24,660 nucleotides of DNA from CALBPI01 sp045110335 (GCA_045110335.1 JBGCGB010000003.1:1-24660), one strand, 5' to 3'; shown: positions 1 to 9,014, counted from the first letter of the stretch. The notes: generated by a model not told the origin, from the letters alone. A program made the numbers and translations.

Positions 1-222
1 AAACGCGCCAAGCATCCCCAAACTGTGAACTCATGCCCTTGTATCAAGGCATTAGCGACTTTACACTTGTTTACATTCAGAGCGTTGTTGCCGTATGCCG
101 GTCAGGATAGTCCGGCTGCCGAGCTTCAATCCGGCATCCACGGATTGGGGGCCAGCCAGGATGACTTTCGTGGTCTTCCAAGCCTGTTTGGGGGTAGTTT
201 GCTGAACCATTAGGTAACGTCT
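1..222. other. Non-coding leader left of the glycan operon
   Basis: I see no convincing gene here. One plus frame is open from the window edge to a TAG at 211-213, and a 49-codon minus frame runs from 210 to 61. Neither encodes anything with recognisable motifs, so either could be chance or the tail of an unseen gene. A short inverted repeat (GCCGG/CCGGC) flanks a 10-base loop near 97-116. The sequence just before and after 223 is very rich in A and T. The promoter of the glycan operon may lie here or further left, but I could not pick a credible -35/-10 pair. Confidence 0.4.
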
Positions 223-2646
223 TTGTTTAATAAAACAATAAAAATAAAAAGACTCATCAAAGTCAATTCAGTCGACTTCGTCGAAAAAGCATTCAATTGC
301 TACGAAAATCATGAAATATTCATGATTGACGCCGATGATCGAACTAGCAACGCAGACCTCATGATCAATCCGCTGGAAACTATCACGCCAAAAAATGGCG
401 GTGGGTGGTTGGATCGTTCTCTCGACCCCATCAAAGACAATTCTCCAGCCCAGATTATTTTCTCGTCTGGCACGGAAGGCCGAGCCAAAGCATTTGTTAT
501 TTCCCACCAATCGCTCGCAAACGTGGTTCATCGGATCAACGATGAGATGTCCGTAGATAGCAGCATTCGAGAGTATATCGGCATACCCGTGACCTACTCG
601 TTCGGCCTGGCACGCTGTCGGGCGATAGCAGCGGTGGGCGGCGCCGGCTTTATACCCCACGACGGATTCGACATCCGCGAGATCAAAACGATGCTCGAGG
701 ACGACGAAATCAATGCGATTTCTGCGGTACCGAGCTTATGGCGATTATTGCTGGCCAACTCGGATCTCTTTCAGCCATGCGGCGCGAAGGTCAAGTGGAT
801 CGAGATTGGCAGCCAATACATGAGCGCTGACGAAAAACGTGCGATGAAACGCGTTTTTCCTAATGCACAGATCGTTCAACACTACGGCTTAACCGAGGCA
901 TCACGCTCGACGCTACTGAACATCACTAAGACAGATGATAACCATCTGGAATCAGTCGGTCGCGTCTCTCGCGACGAAATTGACATTGCGCTCGACGATG
1001 ATGAGCGCATCAAAATTCGCGGGGCTCATGTTGCGATGGGCCGCATCATCGATGGCGAATTAAAGCCGATCATTGATAAAGATCGCTGGCTCATCACCAA
1101 CGACCTAGGCGCCATTGAAGACGGGCATCTTTTTTATCGAGGCCGATTCGACGATATCGTCAACTGCGGCGGTATCAAGATTGACCCGGACACTTTGCAG
1201 CAACGCGTTAACCAACGATTGGATGGTAGTAGCGAAATCGCCATCACCGGCGTTCCCGATTTACTGCGAGGTGAGGGCTTCTTTGCTGCCGTCACATCGG
1301 ATGATGCGGATCAAGATCTAATCAAGCAAACGATCAACGAAGAATTGGTTGCGCTTGGTGTTCACGCTAACGATTCTATCCATGTCCAACAAGTCACGGC
1401 TATACCCAAAACCGACACCGGAAAACTACAACGCAAGATTCTGTCTTCGATGTTCAAACCGCCTTTCAAGAAAGCAATGCGGTTAACTGACAATGACTCG
1501 CTACTCACTGCCTACCAGGCAGTGTTCGCGGATTCGTCTATTACAGACACCGAGAGTTTTGAATCATTGGGCGGTGACTCACTTAACTTCGTCCAGCTGT
1601 CGATCAGTGTTGAGAAATCGCTGGGCCACCTGCCCGACGACTGGGAAACCAAGTCTATCGCGGCACTGGAAAATGAAGAGGCGCCGGCAACCAGCATATG
1701 GGCAAAACTGGAGATGAGCATCCTGCTGAGATCCACGGCTATCCTTTGTATTGTGTTGTCCCATTCCGGCTGGAAACTGGTTGGTGGCGGCACCTTCCTG
1801 CTGTTTTTATTGATCGGGGCGAACTTCGCAAGATTTCAGTACCGTGAGTTCACGGAAGGCAAGATTTGGAATATGCTGCCTTGGTACAGCACAAAGATAC
1901 TTGTGCCCTATTTCTTCGGGGCTGTCATTTACTCCCTGATGACGGACTACTTCAACCCGCTTATCTTTTTGCTCATCCAAAATTTTTGGGGCGTTGGATA
2001 TACCATCATTTTCCCGTTCTGGTTCGTGCAAGTGCTTCTTCAGTGCTTACTGTTACTGGGCATTTTGCTTTCAATCCCGGTGCTTTTGAAACGATTGCGT
2101 AATTCCCCTTGGCCCACTTCATTTGCCATCTTGCTAGCCATGGTCGCCGTGCGCTTTGCCTATCCGTTAGTTTGGGATACCACCCAGATGTACGATGTCG
2201 TCGCCCCGAGATTTATCGTTTATGTGTGGCTGGGATGGACACTCTATTTATCGGATAACCCGTTACGCAAGTTGCTAATCGCCGGTATTGGCCTAGCCTT
2301 CGCTTGGATTGACAATCACGGCTTCCCGAACGTCGCTATTTGGCTCAGCCTCGGTTGCATCTTGCTGCCGGCTATCCGACATGTCTCTGTGCCCAGATGG
2401 GCGAAATGGGGCGCCAGCTACGTCGCCGCGGCCACGTTTTACATCTTCATCTTTAATGGCGTCACGATCTATTTCGTCAAAAACGTGCTGGGTATCGAAT
2501 CTATCTTGTTGAACGCAGCCGCCGCGTTGATCGTCAGTTTCGTGCTTTGGTCAATCTTCGATCGCAAAGCAGTACTGAGCCAATTAACCGGCTATGTTCG
2601 CAAACACCCATTCGCAAAAAGACTTCTTGGGACGGACCAAACGTGA
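223..2646 (+). CDS. Tri-domain acyl-adenylating enzyme / acyl carrier / membrane acyltransferase
   Basis: An 807-residue fusion that likely activates a carboxylic acid, loads it on its own carrier domain and passes it to a glycan at the membrane. Residues about 75-410 are an AMP-binding (ANL) domain: FSSGTEG at 80-86, HYGLTEAS at 220-227, the GHLFYRGRFDDIV stretch at 301-313 and PKTDTGK with the expected catalytic Lys401. About 425-485 is a carrier domain with LGGDSL, Ser453 being the phosphopantetheine site. From about 495 to 785 there are roughly ten hydrophobic helices resembling acyltransferase-3, with His514 in the first. The adenylation domain is short: its phosphate-binding motif begins at residue 80, whereas ANL enzymes usually have well over 100 residues before it. 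The start is TTG, preceded by AGGT at 212-215; the next in-frame ATG is at 322. The hydrolase gene downstream is probably its partner. The acyl group cannot be told from sequence. Confidence 0.87.
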   Translation: MFNKTIKIKRLIKVNSVDFVEKAFNCYENHEIFMIDADDRTSNADLMINPLETITPKNGGGWLDRSLDPIKDNSPAQIIFSSGTEGRAKAFVISHQSLANVVHRINDEMSVDSSIREYIGIPVTYSFGLARCRAIAAVGGAGFIPHDGFDIREIKTMLEDDEINAISAVPSLWRLLLANSDLFQPCGAKVKWIEIGSQYMSADEKRAMKRVFPNAQIVQHYGLTEASRSTLLNITKTDDNHLESVGRVSRDEIDIALDDDERIKIRGAHVAMGRIIDGELKPIIDKDRWLITNDLGAIEDGHLFYRGRFDDIVNCGGIKIDPDTLQQRVNQRLDGSSEIAITGVPDLLRGEGFFAAVTSDDADQDLIKQTINEELVALGVHANDSIHVQQVTAIPKTDTGKLQRKILSSMFKPPFKKAMRLTDNDSLLTAYQAVFADSSITDTESFESLGGDSLNFVQLSISVEKSLGHLPDDWETKSIAALENEEAPATSIWAKLEMSILLRSTAILCIVLSHSGWKLVGGGTFLLFLLIGANFARFQYREFTEGKIWNMLPWYSTKILVPYFFGAVIYSLMTDYFNPLIFLLIQNFWGVGYTIIFPFWFVQVLLQCLLLLGILLSIPVLLKRLRNSPWPTSFAILLAMVAVRFAYPLVWDTTQMYDVVAPRFIVYVWLGWTLYLSDNPLRKLLIAGIGLAFAWIDNHGFPNVAIWLSLGCILLPAIRHVSVPRWAKWGASYVAAATFYIFIFNGVTIYFVKNVLGIESILLNAAAALIVSFVLWSIFDRKAVLSQLTGYVRKHPFAKRLLGTDQT

Positions 2647-2667
2647 CCTGCTATGAAAGGACAATTA

Positions 2668-3399
2668 ATGAATATTAGCTTGCAACGCTCGACTTGGATG
2701 GCCGCCCTACTTTGCTTGTTGGGCACGACAGCCTGCGCCGAACGCTCCCCCTATAGTGCGACGTCGCCGACAAGATTCAGCAGTGCTATTGCCGCCTTTG
2801 AACGTCGTGATGAATCCAACCCGCCAGCACAGGATGCCGTTCTGTTTGTAGGCAGTTCGAGCATTCGCATGTGGGCACCTCACATTGCCAAAGACTTACA
2901 TCCCATCCCGGTCGTTGCTCGCGGATTTGGTGGCAGTAACATGCATGACGTCAATTTCTTTTTCGACCGAATTATCTCCCCGTATCGTCCTCGTGCGATT
3001 GTTGTCTACGTGGGCGAAAACGATATTGCTCAGGGCATCTCGCCAAAACAGCTCTTGGCGGAGTACGAATCATTCGTTGCGACCGTTAAGAGCACGCTGC
3101 CCGACACCCGCGTTTATTACTTGTCAATTAAGCCCGCACCCGCACGACGTGGCGCATGGAAAACCATGAGCAAAGCGAATCAACTGATCGCTGACTATTC
3201 ATCTCGCGATGCGGCGCTTTTCTTTGTCGACGTCGCGACACCCATGCTGGATGCATCAGGCGGGCCTAGAGCCGATATTCACATTGATGATGGTATTCAC
3301 ATGAATCGACAAGGTTACAAAATATGGACGGACATTCTCAAACCCGTCCTGCTCGCGAATGAAATCGCCTTGACACCAAGTGCCGGGGTGACCGAATGA
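2668..3399 (+). CDS. Exported SGNH/GDSL-type hydrolase
   Basis: A 243-residue SGNH esterase-family protein, likely an acyl-ester hydrolase or acyl-transfer partner acting outside the inner membrane. Block I is GSSSIRMW (about 62-69) with the nucleophile Ser64. Gly of block II lies in RGFGGSN, block III is GEND with Asn118, and block V is DGIH with Asp208 and His211, so the catalytic set is complete. The N-terminus is a signal peptide. TTAC near residue 23 resembles a weak lipobox, but ACA/E is also a fair signal peptidase I site. I chose the ATG at 2668 over the one at 2653 because AAAGGA at 2656-2661 is ideally spaced from it. The gene ends in an ATGA overlap with the next gene. Separate acyltransferase-3 and SGNH partners are common in glycan O-acylation. 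Confidence 0.85.
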   Translation: MNISLQRSTWMAALLCLLGTTACAERSPYSATSPTRFSSAIAAFERRDESNPPAQDAVLFVGSSSIRMWAPHIAKDLHPIPVVARGFGGSNMHDVNFFFDRIISPYRPRAIVVYVGENDIAQGISPKQLLAEYESFVATVKSTLPDTRVYYLSIKPAPARRGAWKTMSKANQLIADYSSRDAALFFVDVATPMLDASGGPRADIHIDDGIHMNRQGYKIWTDILKPVLLANEIALTPSAGVTE

Positions 3400-4418
3400 A
3401 AACCCTTCTTGTCACCGGTGGCGCGGGCTTCATCGGTAGCGCGCTGATTCGAAAACTACTCGGCGAGCATGACTACCGCGTCATTAATGTCGACAAACTG
3501 ACCTATGCCGGTAATCTGGAAACGCTTGCCAACGTGCTACCCAACGACCGCTATGTATTTGAACAAGTGGATATCTGTGATGCCGACGCGGTAGCGGACC
3601 TCTTCGGGACCTATCAACCCGACGGCGTCTTCCACTTAGCCGCCGAATCACACGTAGACCGCTCCATCGAAGCGCCCGACACATTCATCAAAACGAATGT
3701 TGTAGGCACCTATGTGTTGCTGGATCAATCGCGCCGCTATCAACAGTCCTGCAACGAAGACAAAAAGGCGAACTTTCGCTTTCACCATGTTTCCACGGAT
3801 GAGGTTTTTGGTGATCTAGACGCTGATGACCCTGCCTTCAACGAAGACACACCCTACGCACCGAGCTCCCCATATTCGGCCAGCAAGGCAAGCAGCGATC
3901 ATCTTGTCCGCGCATGGCACCGTACCTACGGCTTGCCCGTAGTGCTTTCAAACTGTTCCAACAACTATGGGCCTTATCAATTCCCTGAAAAATTGATTCC
4001 GGTCGTTATTGGTAATGCTCTACGCGGCCAACCGTTACCGATCTACGGCAATGGCAGCAATGTTCGAGACTGGCTATTCGTTGACGATCATGTAGACGCC
4101 CTCATCAAAATATTCGAAACAGGTAAAACCGGTGAAACCTACGCTGTCGGTGGTAATGCCGAGGTTAGCAATCTTGATCTTGTCAAAAGTATCTGCGCGA
4201 TTCTTGACCAACAAAAACCGGCAGATGAGCCGTATGAGCATTTGATCAGTTTCGTGACAGATAGACCAGGACACGACAGACGATACGCCATCGACAGTCG
4301 CAAACTACAACATGAACTAGCATGGAGCCCGACACACTCGCTCGCATCGGGACTCGAGGAAACGGTGCGGTGGTACATCGCCAATAGCCAATGGCTACAA
4401 ATGGGAGACAACCAATGA
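3396..4418 (+). CDS. rfbB: dTDP-glucose 4,6-dehydratase
   Basis: Converts dTDP-glucose to dTDP-4-keto-6-deoxyglucose in the cytoplasm. The 340-residue length is normal for RfbB/RmlB. It is an extended short-chain dehydrogenase with the NAD-binding GGAGFIGS at 8-15, the STDEVFGDL segment with the Thr-Asp-Glu triad at 134-136, and YSASK with the catalytic Tyr160 and Lys164. HLAAESHVDRS at 80-90 is also typical of the family. The start overlaps the stop of the hydrolase gene, and its own stop overlaps rfbA (ATGA), which implies translational coupling. No rfbC or rfbD follows, so the keto sugar is most likely used by the aminotransferase downstream and not for rhamnose. Confidence 0.97.
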   Translation: MKTLLVTGGAGFIGSALIRKLLGEHDYRVINVDKLTYAGNLETLANVLPNDRYVFEQVDICDADAVADLFGTYQPDGVFHLAAESHVDRSIEAPDTFIKTNVVGTYVLLDQSRRYQQSCNEDKKANFRFHHVSTDEVFGDLDADDPAFNEDTPYAPSSPYSASKASSDHLVRAWHRTYGLPVVLSNCSNNYGPYQFPEKLIPVVIGNALRGQPLPIYGNGSNVRDWLFVDDHVDALIKIFETGKTGETYAVGGNAEVSNLDLVKSICAILDQQKPADEPYEHLISFVTDRPGHDRRYAIDSRKLQHELAWSPTHSLASGLEETVRWYIANSQWLQMGDNQ

Positions 4419-5299
4419 ACCGCAAAGGCATTATCCTCGCTGGAGGCACCGGCACGCGTCTGCACCCGGTGACACAAGTGGTTAGCAAGCAACTTGTACC
4501 TGTCTATGACAAGCCGATGATCTATTACCCGCTTAGCACATTGATGCTGGCCGGCATTCGCGAAATGCTAATCATCACGACGCCGGAAGACCAGGCAGCT
4601 TTCAAGTCTTTACTGGGAGACGGCAGTCAATGGGGCATTGCGCTCACCTACGCGGTTCAAGAACAACCGCGAGGTCTTGCAGAGGCACTGATTATCGCCG
4701 AATCCTATTTGAACGGTGCAAAAAGCGCGATGATTCTAGGTGATAACATTTTCTATGCCAGAGATTTACCCGGCTTCCTCCGAAGCGCGGATGAGCGCGA
4801 TGTCGGCGCCACGATTTTCGCTTATCATGTGGCGGACCCCAAGAGCTTTGGTGTTGTGGAATTCGACAAAGATTGCGCCGTACTCTCGATTGAAGAGAAG
4901 CCGGAGAACCCGAAATCCAATTATGCAGTTACCGGCTTGTACTTTTACGATGAACGCGCGCCGGAATTCGCGAAAGCGATTACACCCTCCGCGCGTGGTG
5001 AGCTGGAGATATCCGATCTCAATAATCGCTATCTTGAAGATGGCTCGCTCTTCATGCAGCATCTCGGCCGCGGCTCGGCTTGGCTAGATACCGGCACGCA
5101 CGACAGTTTGTTAGATGCCGCTGACTTTGTCGCGACCATCGAAAAGCGCCAGGCATTCAAAGTTTGCTGCCCGGAAGAAATCGCCTGGCGTATGGGCTAC
5201 ATCTCCGATGAGCAGTTATCCGCACTAGCAGACCAACTTCTCAAGAGTGGCTATGGCGAGTACTTACGCCGAGTCATGACCGACCTAAACTTCGGCTAA
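4415..5299 (+). CDS. rfbA: Glucose-1-phosphate thymidylyltransferase
   Basis: Makes dTDP-glucose from glucose 1-phosphate and dTTP, the step before RfbB. The 294-residue product has the nucleotidyltransferase signature LAGGTGTRLHP at 8-18, followed by SKQLVPVYDKPM, then GDNIFY and EEKPENPKSN, and GSAWLDTGTHDSL near the C-terminus, all typical of RmlA. The start at 4415 overlaps the rfbB stop and has GGGAGA at 4403-4408. An upstream in-frame ATG at 4391 would only add eight residues that RmlA proteins lack. It is followed by a 58-base gap before the aminotransferase gene. Confidence 0.97.
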   Translation: MNRKGIILAGGTGTRLHPVTQVVSKQLVPVYDKPMIYYPLSTLMLAGIREMLIITTPEDQAAFKSLLGDGSQWGIALTYAVQEQPRGLAEALIIAESYLNGAKSAMILGDNIFYARDLPGFLRSADERDVGATIFAYHVADPKSFGVVEFDKDCAVLSIEEKPENPKSNYAVTGLYFYDERAPEFAKAITPSARGELEISDLNNRYLEDGSLFMQHLGRGSAWLDTGTHDSLLDAADFVATIEKRQAFKVCCPEEIAWRMGYISDEQLSALADQLLKSGYGEYLRRVMTDLNFG

Positions 5300-5314
5300 A
5301 AATCATCAGAACGG

Positions 5315-5332
5315 CGATGACAGAAGTCATCG
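5315..5332 (+). repeat. Perfect 7-bp hairpin between rfbA and the aminotransferase gene
   Basis: CGATGAC and GTCATCG enclose an AGAA tetraloop. No T-run follows, so it is unlikely to stop transcription. It could mark RNA processing or protect the upstream transcript end inside the operon. The next gene has AAGGA at 5346-5350, 14 bases beyond the hairpin. Confidence 0.45.
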
Positions 5333-5357
5333 ACCGACAGGCATTAAGGAATCAGAA

Positions 5358-6425
5358 ATGAAGACGTTTGTATCAAAAATTTATCTGCCCGAGCGAGATA
5401 AGTTTGTCGCCTATATCGATAAGATTTATGAGAGCGGCTGGTTGACGAACAATGGTCCGCTAGTCCAGGAGCTCGAACAAGCGTTGGCCGACTATCTCGG
5501 CGTCAAGAACATTCTTGTGACCGCCAGTGGTACATCGGCATTGCAAATCGCTATCAAGACGCTTGACCTACAGGGTGAGACGATAACGACGCCTTTCACA
5601 TACGTAGCCACATCCAGTTCGCTCGTTGCCGAAAAGATCAAACCGGTTTTCTGCGATATCGATCCCGCCACGCTCAATATCGACCCCGCCAAGATTGAAG
5701 CGCAGATCACCGAAGATACAACGGCCATTATGCCGGTTCATGTCTTTGGCAATGTTTGTGATGTTGAGGCTATTGACGCCATCGCCAAACGCCATGACTT
5801 GAAAGTGATTTATGATGCAGCGCATACGTTTGGCATTGACTTCAAGGGCCAATCGGTTTTTTCCCGCGGCGATATTTCGACGGTCAGCTTCCATGCCACT
5901 AAAATATTCCACACGATCGAAGGCGGCGCTGTCATCGTGAACGACGATGCTTTATTCGAAAAAGCCAAAGCGATCCGAAATTACGGCATGGACGACTCCG
6001 GAGAAATCCGCTACTCCGGCGTTAACGGCAAGCTCAACGAAGTATCGGCAGCTATGGGGCTATGCAATCTGGGCGTAATCGACAATACCATCGCTGAGCG
6101 AAAACGAGCATACGACTACTATCGTCAAGCACTCGGCGACAAAGTAGCGTTCCAGCAATACAACGCCGATGCGAACATGAATTACAGCTATATCTCGGTC
6201 GTCTTCAAGAATGGCGAGCAAATGAGTGCTGTACGCTCCGCACTGGCCGAGCAGGAAATCTATCCTCGACAATACTTCTATCCATCTTTGGAAACTGCGC
6301 CGTTCACAGGTTCCAGCGCATCAATGCCCATATCAAACGACATTGTCAGTCGAATCCTCGTCTTGCCAATGCATTCGGGCGCCGAACAGCCAGTCTCTAA
6401 AACGATTCTGGACATCGTCGGCTGA
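5358..6425 (+). CDS. DegT/DnrJ/EryC1-family sugar aminotransferase, VioA-like
   Basis: A 355-residue PLP-dependent aminotransferase that most likely transfers an amino group to C4 of dTDP-4-keto-6-deoxyglucose, giving a dTDP-4-amino-4,6-dideoxyhexose. The internal-aldimine lysine is Lys182 in SFHATKIFHT, followed by EGGAV. YDAAHTFG holds Asp153, which contacts the PLP ring nitrogen. ASGTSALQ at 56-63 and TPFTYVATSS at 78-87 form the cofactor pocket. The beginning (SGWLTNNGPLVQELE) resembles VioA-type enzymes, which make the gluco product (Qui4N). WecE would make the galacto product (Fuc4N), and stereochemistry cannot be settled by eye. AAGGA at 5346-5350 precedes the start by 7 bases. RfbB and RfbA upstream supply the substrate. 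Confidence 0.9.
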   Translation: MKTFVSKIYLPERDKFVAYIDKIYESGWLTNNGPLVQELEQALADYLGVKNILVTASGTSALQIAIKTLDLQGETITTPFTYVATSSSLVAEKIKPVFCDIDPATLNIDPAKIEAQITEDTTAIMPVHVFGNVCDVEAIDAIAKRHDLKVIYDAAHTFGIDFKGQSVFSRGDISTVSFHATKIFHTIEGGAVIVNDDALFEKAKAIRNYGMDDSGEIRYSGVNGKLNEVSAAMGLCNLGVIDNTIAERKRAYDYYRQALGDKVAFQQYNADANMNYSYISVVFKNGEQMSAVRSALAEQEIYPRQYFYPSLETAPFTGSSASMPISNDIVSRILVLPMHSGAEQPVSKTILDIVG

Positions 6426-6441
6426 CAAAGGAGACTTACCG

Positions 6442-7638
6442 ATGCAAAAGAGAATACTATTTCTTGGTGGCTCCAAGTTTCAGATCCCACCGATCAAATA
6501 TGCCAAATCACAGGGACATCATGTCATTACCTGTGACTATCTGCCCGACAACCCTGGGCATCGATTCGCCGATGAGTTTCATGATGTCAGCACGACTGAT
6601 TTTGATGCCGTCTTGGCGCTCGCCAAAGAATGTAAGATCGATGGCCTTGTTGCTTATGCATCAGACCCGGCGGCACCCACGCAAGCCTATGTGGGTAATG
6701 CGCTCGGCTTACCTTCAAACCCATTCGAGTCGGTTCAAATTCTGGCGCGAAAAGACCTATTCCGTGAGTTTCTAACGAAGCATAACTTCCTGACACCCAA
6801 ATCAAATGCGTTCTATCAGTTAGACGATGCGATTCCTTGGTTTGAGACACTATCCAAGCCCGTCATCGTCAAACCTGTCGACTCTTCAGGCAGTAAAGGG
6901 GTATCCAAAATCGACACTGTTGAACAGCTCGCTGTTGCTTTCAACGATGCCCTTGAGTTCTCACGCGAGAAGAAGATCGTTGTCGAAGAATTTTTCGAAC
7001 GGGTCGGCTATCAAGTCGCCGGCGATGGATTTGTTGTTGATGGCAAACTGCAATTTTGGTGTTGGGCCAATGAGCATTTCGATGGAACACTTGGAAATCT
7101 GGTTCCTATCGGTGAGAGCTTCCCCTCCATCATTAGCGAGTCGACAACGAAGCAGGCATTTGATGAAACACAACGACTACTCACACTGCTTGGCATCAAA
7201 CACGGTGCCTTGAATTTCGATTTCCATTACAACAAAGATGGCGACTTCTCGTTCCTCGAACTGGGCCCCCGCAACGGCGGCAACCTGATTCCCGAAGTCA
7301 TCAAATATGCAACCGGCGTTGATCTCGTCAAATACACAGTGGATTCCGCGCTCGGACTCGACTGTAGCAGCCTACAGATGCGACCGACCGATGGTTTCTA
7401 TTCATCTTACATGCTACATGCCCTTGAAGACGGCATCGTTGATCACATTTGGTATAGCGATGAAATTCGCGACAACATTGTCGAAGAATCGATCTTTATC
7501 AAACCAGGTGACTCTGTCAAAGCCTTTAGCGGGTCCAATCACACACTAGGTACCATGATCATGCGTTTCAGCTCTTCAGATGAGATGCTAGAAAAGATGG
7601 ACCACATGGAAAAGTACCTACGGGTTGTGGTCCAGTAG
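6442..7638 (+). CDS. ATP-grasp carboxylate-amine ligase
   Basis: A 398-residue ATP-grasp enzyme likely to join a carboxylic or amino acid to an amine through an acyl-phosphate. Residues 1-100 form the pre-ATP-grasp domain, beginning RILFLGGS. KPVIVKPVDSSGSKGVSKI at 139-157 is the nucleotide-binding strand and flexible loop. VVEEFF at 180-185 carries the hinge acids. NFDFHY (258-263) and FLELGPRNGGN (271-281) supply the Mg-binding Asp/Glu/Asn residues. I chose the ATG at 6442 because AAAGGAG at 6427-6433 is 8 bases away; the open frame itself reaches back to 6226 inside the aminotransferase gene. Between an amino-sugar aminotransferase and a WecF-like transferase, its obvious target is the new 4-amino group, but this is inference. 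The cosubstrate is unknown. Confidence 0.88.
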   Translation: MQKRILFLGGSKFQIPPIKYAKSQGHHVITCDYLPDNPGHRFADEFHDVSTTDFDAVLALAKECKIDGLVAYASDPAAPTQAYVGNALGLPSNPFESVQILARKDLFREFLTKHNFLTPKSNAFYQLDDAIPWFETLSKPVIVKPVDSSGSKGVSKIDTVEQLAVAFNDALEFSREKKIVVEEFFERVGYQVAGDGFVVDGKLQFWCWANEHFDGTLGNLVPIGESFPSIISESTTKQAFDETQRLLTLLGIKHGALNFDFHYNKDGDFSFLELGPRNGGNLIPEVIKYATGVDLVKYTVDSALGLDCSSLQMRPTDGFYSSYMLHALEDGIVDHIWYSDEIRDNIVEESIFIKPGDSVKAFSGSNHTLGTMIMRFSSSDEMLEKMDHMEKYLRVVVQ

Positions 7639-7662
7639 TTTGAACGCGGTGGAGCGACAACG

Positions 7663-8793
7663 ATGAATACTGTCCCCGCTACCCGTCGGAAGGTTTTCCA
7701 TATCTTTGCCGACTATCCACATCATTCTGTTCGAATGATCGATTTCTTGTCAGAAGTTGAAGCCGTACTCAAGAACTCGACTTTCTTCGTCGCCGCATCC
7801 GACGAACAAACGCGTCAGCGATACGCCGCTATCACCGGCGTGAACATCGTTTTTTATGAGAAGTTCAAAGATCAAATAGAAGAGCTCTACAAAGATCCAG
7901 ACGCTGTATTCGTGTTTCATAGTCTCTTTGACTATGAACAATGGTTACAGATCAACACACGCAAGATCATTCAACGATCTGTTTGGGTATCGTGGGGCGC
8001 CGATATCTACAAGCATCTAGCCAAAGCCCCGGCCAATGAGCCTTTCAAATGGAAAGTGAAGCGCTACTTGCTGCTATGGCTCAAGCGTTTCTCAATGAAA
8101 AAACTTCGGGCAATCATCGCCTTGAATCAGGGCGACGCAGACGTCATTGAACGCACCTTCTGGGCCAGAGGGCTTGTGTCGGTGCTTCGCTATCCTCTTG
8201 ATGACTCAACCTACGATTACGCCGAACCAAAGGCCACATCGAACGCGCAAGAAACGCCGACCTATGACGTGTTCTGTGGAAATTCCGCGGACCCGTCCAA
8301 CAACCACATCCAAATGCTGGAAGCGCTCGCGCATCTGGACACCGTGCGAATCCATATGCCGCTAAATTATGGTGGCGATGACGCCTATGTGGAGACGGTA
8401 TGCGCCAAAGGAAAGAGTCTGTTCGGTGATCGCTTCAAACCCATTCTGAGTTTCATGCAAAAAGACGACTACGATAACTTGCTAGCCAGAATGGATGTCG
8501 GTGTTTTTTTCCACGACCGTCAACAAGGACTGTATGTCGCATTTACGTTTCTGCTGCACGGTAAACCCATGTACATCCGCGAGGCCGTATCCAGCTATCA
8601 AGAGTTCCTGCAACTGGGCATGCATGTCGGCAATGCGGATTTGATCGCCGAAACACAGGCACGCGAGTTTGCGGAGCTACCGGCTTCGGTAGCGAAGAGC
8701 AATGCAGAAATAGCACGGCGGACCTTTACGATTGAGCCCGTCAAACAAGACTGGATTAGGTTTCTAAACGATCTTACGGCGGAAAAACCTTAG
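7663..8793 (+). CDS. WecF-like 4-amino-4-deoxysugar transferase (GT56)
   Basis: A 376-residue protein of the WecF/Fuc4NAc-transferase family, which moves a dTDP-linked 4-acylamino-4,6-dideoxyhexose to a polyprenyl-linked acceptor at the inner membrane. Family-like stretches are FHIFADYPHH (12-21), VWVSWGADIYK (108-118), FCGNSADPSNNHIQMLEAL (204-222), HMPLNYGGDDAYVETV (231-246) and MDVGVFFHDRQQGLYVA (277-293). The length fits WecF (about 360). It has no membrane helix but carries a basic patch (KWKVKRYLLLWLKRFSMKK, 129-147) suited to membrane association. GGAG at 7651-7654 lies 8 bases before the ATG. It is the last gene of the plus-strand cluster and uses the sugar made by the preceding four genes. 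No wecA, wzx or wzy is seen in the window. Confidence 0.87.
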   Translation: MNTVPATRRKVFHIFADYPHHSVRMIDFLSEVEAVLKNSTFFVAASDEQTRQRYAAITGVNIVFYEKFKDQIEELYKDPDAVFVFHSLFDYEQWLQINTRKIIQRSVWVSWGADIYKHLAKAPANEPFKWKVKRYLLLWLKRFSMKKLRAIIALNQGDADVIERTFWARGLVSVLRYPLDDSTYDYAEPKATSNAQETPTYDVFCGNSADPSNNHIQMLEALAHLDTVRIHMPLNYGGDDAYVETVCAKGKSLFGDRFKPILSFMQKDDYDNLLARMDVGVFFHDRQQGLYVAFTFLLHGKPMYIREAVSSYQEFLQLGMHVGNADLIAETQAREFAELPASVAKSNAEIARRTFTIEPVKQDWIRFLNDLTAEKP

Positions 8794-8940
8794 ACGGAAG
8801 CATGCCTCGAGCAAGTCTCATTATAGGCCCAAGGAGAATGGGCGCGGCGGCGATCGTGGCGAAGATACCGGAATCCATCATGAAGTCCCATATCATCGTC
8901 TCCGTATACCGCACCAAACTAGCTAATCTATAGAGACAGA

Positions 8941-8978
8941 AAAAAAAGGCCGCACCAGCGATCGCTGCTACGGCCTTT
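8941..8978 (-). terminator. Intrinsic terminator of the MscS gene
   Basis: Read on the minus strand, AAAGGCCG pairs with CGGCCTTT around an 18-base loop that itself contains the palindrome AGCGATCGCT. A run of seven T follows the stem. It lies 36 bases past the MscS stop codon. On the plus strand it could also end the glycan operon, but less well, as only TTT follows. Confidence 0.8.
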
Positions 8979-9014
8979 CGTCGAGTCGAAGAATCACTCA
9001 ACTAGAGCGATTGA

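Noticed and set aside
25..213. A plus-strand frame of 62 codons, open to the window edge, as a gene tail
   Set aside because: No motif, no sensible composition, and it lies in the leader of the operon. A gene reaching in from the left cannot be fully excluded.
3396..5299. rfbB and rfbA as part of a dTDP-rhamnose pathway
   Set aside because: rfbC and rfbD are absent, and the next gene is an aminotransferase for the same keto sugar.
8774..9001. A 75-codon minus frame with a hydrophobic segment after the MscS gene
   Set aside because: It would begin with TTG, has the MscS terminator inside it, and overlaps the end of the WecF-like gene.
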